A stretch of 64,000 nucleotides of DNA from Prosopocoilus inquinatus (taxonomy: Eukaryota; Arthropoda; Insecta; Coleoptera; Lucanidae): positions 26,251,001 to 26,315,000 of the forward strand of contig CM069877.1 in NCBI GenBank assembly GCA_036172665.1. Direction: 5' to 3'. The notes beneath the pieces are model-generated. The model saw only the letters and a program-made list of their open reading frames with translations. It had not been told where the DNA came from and searched no databases. This document shows, piece after piece, positions 41,810 to 51,059 of the stretch; position 1 is the first letter of the stretch, and every line of letters starts with the position of its first letter. Position numbers and translations under genes: made by a program.

Positions 41810-42660
41810 TGCTGCTCGATTAACTGAGTGCATTTCTCAGAATAGTACCAAAATTACAATATCTCAGAAACCATTGAGTTTGGTGGATAATTTTACTTAA
41901 ATCATCTTCAAAGCAACTAGTCGCTCTGTACAAATGTCGTCGTTTTGCCTTGTTGTACTTTGTCAGCTTCTTCAGCTTAGACAATAAATAGACGAGATTG
42001 TCAAGGGAAACTAAAAGTAAAAATGAAGAGATAAGAATAAAGATGACAATATACATATTACCTAACATATTATCTGAATTTAATGCAATATTTAAAATTC
42101 GTAGTAAAATTACAAATCTTATGTACTTAAAAGTAAAATTACAAATCTTATGTACTTAAAAGTAAAATTACAAATCTTATGTAATTTTACATCAGTTACA
42201 TAAATTAAATTGGTTCTCATAAAAAAATAATTAAAAAATTAAATACCTTCGCTATAGTTAACAGAGTCTATCGTTATTAAATGTTTACCAAATAAAGAAT
42301 AGCCAACTTTCGGTGACTAAAACTGTAATGTTGGAAAGTACAAATTTTAAAGTTAGCGATTCATTTTCGGTTGAAAATGTTTTTCTACTGATTGAAATGT
42401 TAATGGGAAAGCACAAAAAAAGATGTGCCGAAAATGCGTAATTTCGGACTTGATGTTTTAAAATACAAACACGTTGCTCATGGGAATAAATTTTATTTAC
42501 AATTTAAAATTTAAAAAAAAAACTATGAATCTTGATGAAGGAGATCTCAATTGCTATTTGGAATTGGAATTCATTTCTCTCCGACAAGCATGCTTTTACT
42601 TAACTAGTCACGTTACTATACAAAATATGCGTTTACGGAGTACGGATAATCTATGTTAGT
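41810..42660. repeat. AT-rich spacer with a 29-bp tandem repeat
   Basis: 42105-42184 holds 2.7 copies of a 29-bp unit beginning TAAAATTACAAATCTTATG, ending in a shorter palindromic word ATGTAATTTTACAT. The rest is AT-rich; the 82- and 61-codon frames here have no motif. Confidence 0.7.
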
Positions 42661-42666
42661 TTAGAG

Positions 42667-42790
42667 AGGTTCCATTATACCCTTTCAAAGTAGGAATTGG
42701 GATTGCTATGTCACGTCGGAGAATAAAACTGGACCAATATTATCTGAAGGAAATTCAAATACAAGAAGATAATGGGGTAATGGAATCCTT
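42667..42790 (+). pseudogene. Mariner transposase fragment
   Basis: The + frame reads EVPLYPFKVGIGIAMSRRRI and continues about 20 further codons. It matches the PLHPLKIGVWLAVSRRRI segment of the mariner at 55.3 kb, so it belongs to the same family. Only about 40 codons survive. Confidence 0.7.
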
Positions 42791-43270
42791 GAAATTTTAA
42801 TTGACACTTTATACTTTACATGACGACAAAGTTGCTAGTGAATATTTCTAACAAGATTCTTTAATAGGTTTTTTTATGACAGACTCATTAACGCAGTATT
42901 CTTCCCTCCTTGGATGCAACGGATTCTCGAGTAAAAACGCAAAACACGAACATTTACCTTGAACTGAAACTGTATAACGTTTTTGTCTACAACTCTCCGA
43001 CGAAAGATTGCATAATGCCAACATTGAACTTGAACCTTCCCTAAGACGCTTTGTGTGTAGTGGCCTATTCATAAGATACATCACATAACATTTACTTTTT
43101 GTAGACACAGTTTCTAAAAGAAACAGTTAGTCAACTTGATTTTAAAAACACGTTACGCATCACGTTCCAATAGTCATCAGTGCTATTCAAACGGTTTCCA
43201 TTTAGGATGTAAAGAGATTGATTTTCGAAATGTCTCTCAATTTATTTTTTACAATTTGGTGCATGCATAA
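42791..43270. other. No gene recognised
   Basis: A minus frame of 86 codons (42848-43108) has no motif; the remainder is unassigned. Confidence 0.35.
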
Positions 43271-43289
43271 ATTAGTAAATAAATTAGTA

Positions 43290-43435
43290 AATACCCCATA
43301 ACCTCCACCCACAATAATTTTTATATCCGTAGATACGTATTTCGGCAGCTAACCTGCCATCTTCAGTACGCTACCAACTTAAAACCACTAAAAATGTCTA
43401 AAAACAACCTAATCACACTGACAGAATCATAAAAT
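43290..43435 (-). mobile_element. PLE terminal fragment
   Basis: On the minus strand this matches 50590-50740 over about 140 bp, including GATTAGGTTGTTTTTAGA, the hammerhead core and ATTATTGTGGGTGGAGG. The last words also occur at the end of the PLE fragment at 5515. It is a solo terminus without coding sequence. Confidence 0.75.
43328..43370 (-). ncRNA. Hammerhead ribozyme motif, PLE type
   Basis: Minus strand 43370 to 43328: stem I CGTA, core CTGAAGA (43366-43360), one unpaired T, stem II GGCAG/CTGCC with its loop, core GAA, stem III ATAC/GTAT, cleavage-site C (43332), and stem I partner TACG. All 15 invariant core positions of the CUGANGA...GAAA...UH consensus are present. Stem III is a loopless palindrome, as in the short-stem hammerheads of Penelope-like elements, which are thought to act as dimers. 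In this copy all four stem I pairs are intact. Confidence 0.78.
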
Positions 43436-43439
43436 TTAT

Positions 43440-46274
43440 TTATCTCTTAAACCACAGTCTCATTTACTTTTTTAGTAAATACGCCCCTAACGGGTCGGAC
43501 ACTTATTATGAAGCATTCTGTATAAGAGATACTAAAAATTTCAGAAGCGAAAAGTTTGCTGAAGAATGTCGTTTCTAGAAGTTATCGATCTCACCTCCAA
43601 ATAATTATTTACGTTATTGCAAGCGTCATTTTCATACTGATAGTCCACTGAAAACCACAAAACCATCTAAAAATATGACTTACTTTCCTGGAAACCTTTT
43701 ACCAAAATAAATTCAAGCGATCTTTTATTTTAGACACCTTTTTTTTCAAAAATCTTGAACCAAATTAGCGGCTTACCTTTTAGGTACCGATAAATGTACT
43801 GAAATTTAATGAACTATTTTTTTTTTGAGTTTAGTAGTCTTTATACGAGTTTGTCATCATGCCGTTTGTTACAAATCGCAAAACTTCAACATGAATAAAG
43901 AATCGTTCGCACTCGAGACCGCTTAAAGCTTCAAGAGCAGTTCCGCTTTGCGGGACCCGGTTTACGGCTGAATGATAAACGCAGAAAGCATTAAGACCGC
44001 TTCATTCTGCGTGAGGCTCTTCGCTGAAAGTAGTTAAACGTACCGACCGACTGACGTGGTTGTGCTTAAACACAGATTTGATGAAAGATAATAACTGTTG
44101 AAATGATTAGGGAAAAAAGATTTAAAATCAGAAATTTTAATGAAGATCTAAACACTATCTTTTGAAGTAGATATCATGACGACTAAACGCTAAACCGGCT
44201 TTTTCAAATTCAGTGTATATTGAAGTGATCTGAACTGAGATACGTTAACAAAGATATCAAGGGTGATTATACAATTTCTTGAAAGGGGTGATTAATGTGA
44301 CGGACGAACATATCTGACAATTTTGGAGTAGTTACGAACTGCTGCTGGAACAAAGTTACTGACTACCAATTGACTACGATGTTTCTCGTTCGTGGAGACG
44401 TAACGGCCTCTTCAAGATGAATCGAGTGAACGATTAAAGTTCCGAATTTTGCTCGGATTATTTATATCGGTTTGTTTGCGAAGATACACAAAAGACTACT
44501 TGCTTAACTAGGTCCCGTTATAGTTTTAAACAACACTTGAGTGTGCGAAATGATTGCAATGCTCGCGTTTCATAACACGCGCGTCATATCTCGCTGAGTT
44601 CTGAGATTTCGTAAATGGAATGTGATTACGCGTAAAGTTTAAGTGTGTTAATTATTTCCGTATTTTTTTAATTATTCTATAAAAAAATATAATCGTGAGA
44701 GGAGCTTAAAAGAGAAGCTAGTTGATGAGTTAGCTCTTTCGTATTTCCGTAAAGCGGTAATATGAAAAAGTCACAGATGATTTGATGAATTTTGAAGCAG
44801 TTTATACATTTTGATTTTCATTTTAGTCGTAACGAAGCCTATTATTTCTACGGGAATAACTGATGAAGATAAAACTATTTGAATATTTACGCCTGCCCTT
44901 ATTTATAAATTCGGAAAAATGTAAATTGCTGAACGTAGATAAGTCAACTAGTATTTCCGTAATGCATATACAGGTGAATATCGTGCATCAATATCGAGCT
45001 GCTGCAAGAATGAAATCACGTTTGCAGTTTCACTCTGACGGCCTTTTAGCATCATAAAAGCGAGCTAAAGAGCATTTCACGTCATAAAGGCCTCTTTACA
45101 CTCTCGATTTCGCACGTGGTATTGCATACAAAGTTTTACTTCCTCGGTTTTCCGACGTAAGTTAACCCATTCATACATTCCAACGTGCACGTAGAGCTTG
45201 TAAAAAAAAATCATTAATAATGACAGTATCGTAAAATTGCATTATAATTTTTTTAAACGTTCTATAACACTCCAAGAGAATTAGTTTTAAAGAACATTAT
45301 GATAAATGGATAGAAATTAAAAATTTTAGTTAGGTTTTTCTTTTTTTTTAGAAATTGTTACCTTATGTTTTGACACATCCAATTTTGGGACCAATGGATT
45401 CTCAATTATCTCCTGCTCTAGACAAAATTGTTTCTAAAGGAATAAAACGAAGATTAAATTCTGACTCTTACATACCTGCAGCAAAAAGCGAACTATTAAC
45501 ATATCTAGAGTTGCAGCCATTTTCTAAGGATATACACTGTGGCTGTAAATTAGTCCCACTTTCGCCATCAAAGTTACTCCTTGAGTCGCATGGATTTTGT
45601 AATAGTTGAAATTGGGGTTTTAAAACAGAAATCATTTTTTCATCTGACGCAGTAGTTTTAGGTAAAAATGTACCACCTGTATTTTTGTAAATCTCTCTCT
45701 CTAAAATCATATCCGCTCACTACTAATAACTGTTGATTAAAACCCAATATACCTTATCGCTGTATAAATTTTGACATTTCATTTCAAATATCATAATACG
45801 ATTATTACAATTGAATAGTAAAATAATTGTAATAATTTATTATTAAATAATAATAATTTATTTTTATTAAGTTACACATTAATTAGGATTATTAAATAAT
45901 CAAAACAGTTCAGGTAATTCATTTTTCTCACAGCACATTAATAAATTCTCACTATGAAACATGATTAACTAATGTAATAATTCTAGTTTTAATTTGTATA
46001 AAGTAATACTGCGACTCGTAGTCCTACTACCGAGTAGAAGTAGGTAACTGCACCGGTTCTGGTCACTTTAAGGGTATTCATAAGTAAACACTGCGTAAAA
46101 ATACATTATGTGCGAATTTTTCGGTTTCTTTAATGTTATATTTATTATGTATTTTATACAATCGAATTATAGGAGAAAAAACTGGAATAAATGAAAAATA
46201 TGAAAAGTTGCAGATACTGTGCATTTCATCGTTTTTGGCCATTTTTACACCTGTCTTGGCCACTCTCATGTACC
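43440..46274. other. No gene firmly recognised
   Basis: Mostly AT-rich. 43910-44060 is a GC-richer patch without an open frame. A 92-bp run at 45800-45900 consists almost only of A and T. The only protein-like frame is 45355-45609, listed separately. Confidence 0.4.
45355..45609 (+). pseudogene. Possible hAT C-terminal fragment
   Basis: The 84-codon frame contains SELLTYLELQPFSKDI, which loosely resembles the E..YL......D.. start of the hAT C-terminal dimerisation region. The following W-W and ER.FS motifs are missing. It could equally be chance; no splice sites or neighbours support it. Confidence 0.25.
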
Positions 46275-46432
46275 AGTATTGCTCGCATAATAAAAAACGA
46301 ATGATAAGGTCCACTCGCATCAAAAACGTATACGTTTTGGAAAATCGAATGATCAATAATGCTCACGTTCGCATTTTTAACAAATGCGCATGCGCATTCA
46401 AAAACGCGCTTGGCAAGAATATGTCCCCAGAT
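46275..46432 (+). repeat. Solo right end of the 21-bp-array transposon family
   Basis: From CTCGCATAATAAAAAACGAA to CTTGGCAAGAATATGTCCCC this is ~80% similar to 41655-41809, the right end of the transposon described above. It contains the palindrome AAATGCGCATGCGCATT in its middle. No transposase or array accompanies it. Confidence 0.75.
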
Positions 46433-46651
46433 TTCACAAGAGAACATCCCAAATTACGGACATTTATTAGTTAACCTCCTACGACACAGCCTATGAGTTA
46501 ACCTATAAACATTTTTGTTCTGTCCATAAATTTTAAAAACTTAAGTTTATCGTTATTAAACGCCTAAGTGGATATCGATAAAAGGATGTGTTTAGTAGTG
46601 TTTAGTAAGTAATTATCATGTTTCAAATATGAAATTATTGTGATCTTACAG

Positions 46652-46814
46652 GAAATTGCTGGAAAAGTTGCTGGAGCCTACAGTAAGTTCTAAAACTTAT
46701 GAGATCAGTAGTTCGTCAAGTTCGGATGATGAATCAGAAGACAGGGTTTTTCATATCAGAGTCAAAGATTATGTTGGTTCCATTGTACATCAATATTCAG
46801 TAAAAAAACTTTAA
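46652..46814 (+). CDS. Candidate terminal exon of unknown gene
   Basis: After an acceptor-like TTGTGATCTTACAG the sequence is open for 53 codons to a TAA at 46812-46814. It reads KLLEKLLEPTVSSKTYEI, then a serine/acid-rich SSSSSSDDESEDR, then VFHIRVKDYVGSIVHQY. Composition resembles a genuine protein tail more than random AT-rich DNA, but I recognise no family. No upstream exon is identifiable. It could also be part of an unknown element. Confidence 0.25.
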
Positions 46815-46899
46815 GGACCGGTCTTTTCATCTCTGAGTAATTTTATCCGTTGATTAATTCCTATAGAAACACTTCTCTCTATAATTGTAATCCTAAAAG

Positions 46900-46985
46900 A
46901 TATATAGGTATGTCTAAATGTAAGTAAATATAATAATAATAATATAATTATATATATAATTACATAATAATAATAATTAATATGT
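46900..46985 (+). repeat. AT microsatellite
   Basis: Runs of ATAATAATAATA and ATATATATA interrupted by short spacers, directly before the 232-bp duplication. Confidence 0.8.
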
Positions 46986-47395
46986 GAATATCTAAAATTA
47001 ACCGTTAGAAAAACCTTACAAATAAGAGCTAACCAAACAACATGAAAATATGGAAATAAATACGTAGTCCAAAGACCCGAAAAAAGTTCTTACTCTAACG
47101 AATAAATAAGTATAAATTCCCTGTTATTTGATACCTAAAAATCCTGAAAATAAAATAAAATTTATGTATTATGTATAAATCATCAAAAAAGAACCAAATA
47201 TAAATTAATATGTAAACACCTAAAATTAACCGTCAGAAAAACCTTACAAATAAGAGCTAACCAAACAACACGGAAATAAATAATCCAAAAACCCCAAAAA
47301 AACTTCTTATTCTAACGAATAAATAAGTATATAATTCCCTGTTATTTGATACCTAAAAATCCTGAAAAACAAAATAAAATATATATACATATTAT
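46976..47395 (+). repeat. Tandem duplication, period ~232 bp
   Basis: TAAAATTAACCGT(T/C)AGAAAAACC begins near 46993 and again near 47223. Both units run through CTTACAAATAAGAGC and CCCTGTTATTTGATACC to AAATAAAAT. The second unit abuts a PLE fragment at 47400, so the duplication may belong to a PLE terminal region. Confidence 0.8.
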
Positions 47396-47460
47396 GGAAT
47401 CAATTCTATAACTCGGCTGCAGTCAAAAAAGGTTGATAGTAATACTCTTTTAAAGTTCAA

Positions 47461-47495
47461 CGGAGCTTTCGGAAAATTTATTTCCTTTATCAAGG
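47461..47495 (-). ncRNA. Degenerate hammerhead-like motif of a second PLE lineage
   Basis: The minus strand reads TTGATAAA, then stem GGAAA/TTTCC, then GAAAGCTC. Compared with a hammerhead core, the first strand has two substitutions (TTGATAA for CTGATGA), while stem II, GAA and the short palindromic stem III AGCT followed by C are kept. Probably inactive. Confidence 0.4.
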
Positions 47496-47785
47496 TTTCT
47501 ACAAAACAAATTTTAAAATTAATAATTACCACTAAGAACAATTTCACATGATTACTTACTCCTTAGTGAGTACAGAAGATTAAACCACTAGTTATCATAA
47601 TAATAAATTTCATTAAGAATAAGTTCTAAGAATAAATTTTGAATTTTACATTTTTTGACAGCTAAATTAATTGCGAAATTTAGAAAATTGAATCACGATA
47701 GAAAAATTGTTTATTCATTATTAGGTAATACGATGTAAATTTTGATTTCCAACATCTTGATTGTCTTTCTTTTTAGTTTTAAAAT

Positions 47786-48118
47786 TTAATAGGTAAGTAT
47801 AAATACAACAAGTTTCTCAATATCAGTTCTTTTGTTGATACTTTTTTTATTACAGAAAATATGGCTCAAATACTCAATACTCAAAATTGGTTCAATATCT
47901 AAAATTTTTGCATCTTCAAAATTAATCTTATGGTCTTCATTATTGGCATGTTCAGATAAAGCACAAGCATTAGGTCTAGGTCTAATATCACTTTTATGAG
48001 AAATAATTCTCGAATGAAGAGTTCTTGATGTTTGGTCAATATAAACAGAATCACAATCATGACAAGGAATTTCATAAATAGAATTAATTTGTTTGAATTT
48101 GTTAAATGGATCTTTAAC
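47786..48118 (-). pseudogene. PLE GIY-YIG endonuclease domain
   Basis: 110 uninterrupted codons on the minus strand without an initiating Met: VKDPFNKFK, SIYEIPCHDCDSVYIDQTSR, LHSRIISHK, ALSEHANNEDHKINF, AKILDIE. This is the Penelope endonuclease: (G)IYxIPCxxC, YI(G)QTxRxL, RI..HK, and the H....H zinc-like pattern. G of GIY is S, and G of YIG is D here, so activity is doubtful. The domain nicks target DNA to prime reverse transcription. It is an isolated middle part of an element, with RT and N-terminus lost. Confidence 0.85.
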
Positions 48119-48574
48119 TTTTGTAAAAAGAGACTTAATTGTTAATAAATTTTTAGTTGCAATCTGAATGTTTTTGTTTTTTTAGTACTTTTATTAGTCG
48201 AGATGTAAGATTTGGCATGAATATTAAAGATCTAAAAACATTACCAACATTAATTTGTTTGTGAATTATTATTAATTTGAGAAATAGGTTCTATTCTTTG
48301 TTGAGTATTGAAAATTAACTTATCTAGCATTGCAAAAGTATAGCTATTTTTTTTATGAGTTATAGAATTGATTCCTTAATTGATCAGTCGTGATCATACT
48401 TCGTATACATATTATGTATAAATCGTCAAAAAACAACCTACAGATGAAAGTAAATCACACCCACACACCTCAAGTTAAGAGCACTTTAGGAAAATTTTTA
48501 TCTTCGGAGAACCCTACCCCTATCAAATATCCAGTGCAAATGCGCTTAATTAATGTCTCTAACAACCCTTTATA

Positions 48575-50395
48575 TACAGGCTGTAAGTTTCTCGAGCCCA
48601 AGCATGGGGATCTCACTTATCTTAAGATATACAAGGTCGGTTAAATTAGGCCAAAGTTGTGTATCTTCATGCTAATTAATAATCTGAAAAGCAATTCAAA
48701 TTATTCCTTTTCGATTTGAAGATATTGAGAAAAAACTAAAATTTTTCATTTTCGTTTTTATTTTTTAAATCGAAAACCGATAAAACTAGACATTTATAAC
48801 TTACACATTATTAAGGCACTTTTTTACGTAGAATCTAAATCAGTCATTACATTTACCTGAGCTGTCAAAATTGCAGAGATACGACTGTCAATTTTTTTTT
48901 TCTTATAGGCGCCGTATCGGATCTTTATATTTCTAAATAAAGATTTTTTCTACGATTCTAATAATGTATCACACATTATGGTTGACTCGACTTTCTGGCC
49001 GAAATTTCAATTTTTTAATTTTTACAAAGAGCGCTTTGAAAGCTATCAAGATGTTGACGCTTACATGGCACTAGCTAGATCAATTGAAAACGCGGAAGAA
49101 ATTCTAAAAGCTCGAAAGTAATAATATTTTAATTGTAAACAACTCCTGCTTTCAGTGCAAAATAATACTTCTAGCTCAACAAACCAAATTGTTTCAAAGC
49201 TACCACATTAAGTGGTATTAAGAATGAAGAAAAAAAATGGAACTTCTGCCCGGCGATAATGAATGACGAATAAAATTTTGTACGTTTATAAGAAGCCAGT
49301 TAGAAGGAAATACAAATTTCCTTCAAATTGTGATATGATCCGATGCCGACGAGCCAAATATAAAGTCACCAATGATGAGTAGCTGTTCAAGCAACACAGC
49401 GAACATAAAAATCATCGTCTGAAAGCGGATACTTAAATTTTCGTAAAAACGTTTCTTATGAAATACATTAATAAATGGTTGATTTCAACAATATGGCTTG
49501 CTCTTTCATGACAAGTTGCTGATTGTTTAACTAAAATGTTTTCTAAAAAGAAATAACAGAGACATTGGCTGGCCAGGAGAGGGCCAGATCTCACACAGAC
49601 TATTTTCTGATGGGTAGGTACAACGAAACACAATTTTATAATACAAAAAGTTGCAGAGTTTAAGCTACTTTTTATGGGGTTTTGGATATGGATTTTCCAA
49701 TGACGATTCTTATGTTTCTTTCAGAATTCTCCACCTGGTGTGGCATGTAAAATTGACTGCAGTTTGTCTTGTTAAACCCGAAAAATTGTTTTGTACTTAA
49801 AGTGGGGGTTGTTTACAATAAGAATATTATAAAAATTGAGTGATGGAAAAGTGATTTTTAAAAGTGCAGAATTTCTTCCGCGTTTTCAGTTGGTTAAGTT
49901 AGCGCTACATAAGTGACAAAATCTTTATTGTTTCCATAGCGCTCTTTGTAAAAATAAAAAAATAGAAATTTTGGTCAAAAAGGCAAATCAACCGTAATGA
50001 GTTACATTGTTAGTATCGGAGAAAAAATCTTTATTTAGAAATATGAAAATTCAATATGGTGCCCATAAGAAAAAAAAGCTGACAGTCGTATCTCTGCAAT
50101 TTTGACAGCTCGGGTAAATGTAATGACAGATTTAGATTCTACCGAAAAAAGTGCCTTAATAATGTATAAGTTATAAACGTCTAGCTTTATCGGTTTTCAA
50201 TTTAAAAAATAAAAACCAAAATGAAAATTTTTAGTTTTTTCTCAATATCTTCAAAACGAAAAGGAATAATTTAAATTGCTTTTCAGATTATCAATTAGCA
50301 TGAAAATACGCAACTTTGGCCTAATTTAACCGACCTCGTATCTCTTAAGATAAGTGAGATCCCCATGCTTGGGCTCGAAAAATGGACAGCCTGTA
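48575..50395. repeat. 1.8-kb foldback element with TA target duplication
   Basis: The left end TACAGGCTGT and the right end ACAGCCTGTA are flanked by TA on both sides (48573-48574 and 50396-50397). Arms of about 560-590 bp (48580-49140 and 49790-50380) are complementary, with only scattered mismatches, around a ~650-bp centre. Near-terminal words CGAGCCCAAGCATGGGGATC are perfectly conserved in both arms. The centre has no convincing open frame, so the element is non-autonomous. Confidence 0.88.
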
Positions 50396-50396
50396 T

Positions 50397-50576
50397 AGGG
50401 TGTTCCATTTAAAATATGAAAGCTGATATCAGTTCCAGCGAAACCGGAAGTCCTATGACGACTAGCGGACGTCGAAAAATTCAATTTTTTGCTTAATTTA
50501 TTGTCTCCAAAATTCAGGTTAATCGATTAATAAATAAAGATTCTAGAAGGGTGAGCTCATGGCGCGGTACACAGGT
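50397..50576 (+). repeat. Half copy of the 6098-7141 foldback family
   Basis: From GGGTGTTCCATTTAAAATAT to GTGAGCTCATGGCGCGG this matches the right half terminus of 6098-7141 (7010-7135), with the long internal part deleted. It starts at the TA that ends the preceding element, so two elements are abutted or nested. Confidence 0.75.
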
Positions 50577-50750
50577 ATACATCTTTTAAGATGATTAGAT
50601 TGTTATTAGGATGATTAGGTTATTTTTAGATCTTTTTAGTGCTTTTGAGTTAGTAGCATACTGAAGATGGCAGCTTAGCTGCCGAAATACGTATCTACGG
50701 ATATAAAACTTATTGTGGGCGGAGGTAAATTTCAGTTATTATTACTTTGG
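50577..50750 (+). mobile_element. PLE terminal fragment
   Basis: Homologous to 43290-43435 but on the + strand. It contains GATGATTAGGTTATTTTTAG, the hammerhead core and CTTATTGTGGGCGGAGG. No coding sequence follows. Confidence 0.75.
50657..50699 (+). ncRNA. Hammerhead ribozyme motif, PLE type
   Basis: Core CTGAAGA at 50661-50667, one unpaired T, stem II GGCAGC/GCTGCC (50669-50674 with 50678-50683, loop TTA), GAA at 50684-50686, palindromic stem III ATAC/GTAT (50687-50694), and cleavage-site C at 50695. Stem I is CATA/TACG with one mismatch, where the 43.3-kb copy has CGTA. The stem II change relative to that copy is compatible with the fold. Confidence 0.75.
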
Positions 50751-50759
50751 TAAAAGAAA

Positions 50760-51059
50760 TATAGGGTGGCCGGTTTTTTTTGCCGGTTAGTGTATTATCC
50801 AAAATCAATGAAAACTGTAAATGAGGCGTCACTGCCATATCGTCAAACTACCAACTGTGTTATGTAGCGATGCGCTTTTAACACTACTATTGTCTGGGCT
50901 TTTTTTAATTGAAGTTTTGGTGTTATTACACCGTGAAAAGACTTCTTTTAGATAATAATTTTTGACAACCTTTTTATTGATAGTATCTTTTACATAATGT
51001 TTTTTTTTTGTTGCTGTGAATACAGTTTAAATATATTACGAAACGTACGTAAACCAACA
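50760..51059 (-). repeat. Probable 3' LTR remnant of the BEL fragment
   Basis: On the minus strand GGCGGGCGGTA, polypurine-like, is followed at 51059 by TGTTGGTTTACGTACG, as expected for the start of an LTR. The other LTR is missing, so the LTR end near 50760 is only a guess. Confidence 0.5.

Larger units (their letters stand above)
47396..48450 (-). mobile_element. PLE relic with GIY-YIG nuclease region
   Basis: 47400-47450 and 48355-48440 match the junction sequence at 6010-6095 (GGCTGCAGTCAAAAAAGG, ATTCCTTAATTGATCA, and the CGTCAAAAAACAACCTA end). They are in opposite orientations, so terminal pieces flank a nuclease-encoding middle part. Frames above 48118 read NVGNVFRSLIF and PNLTSRLIKVLKK, typical of the linker before the nuclease, with frame breaks. 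Confidence 0.75.
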
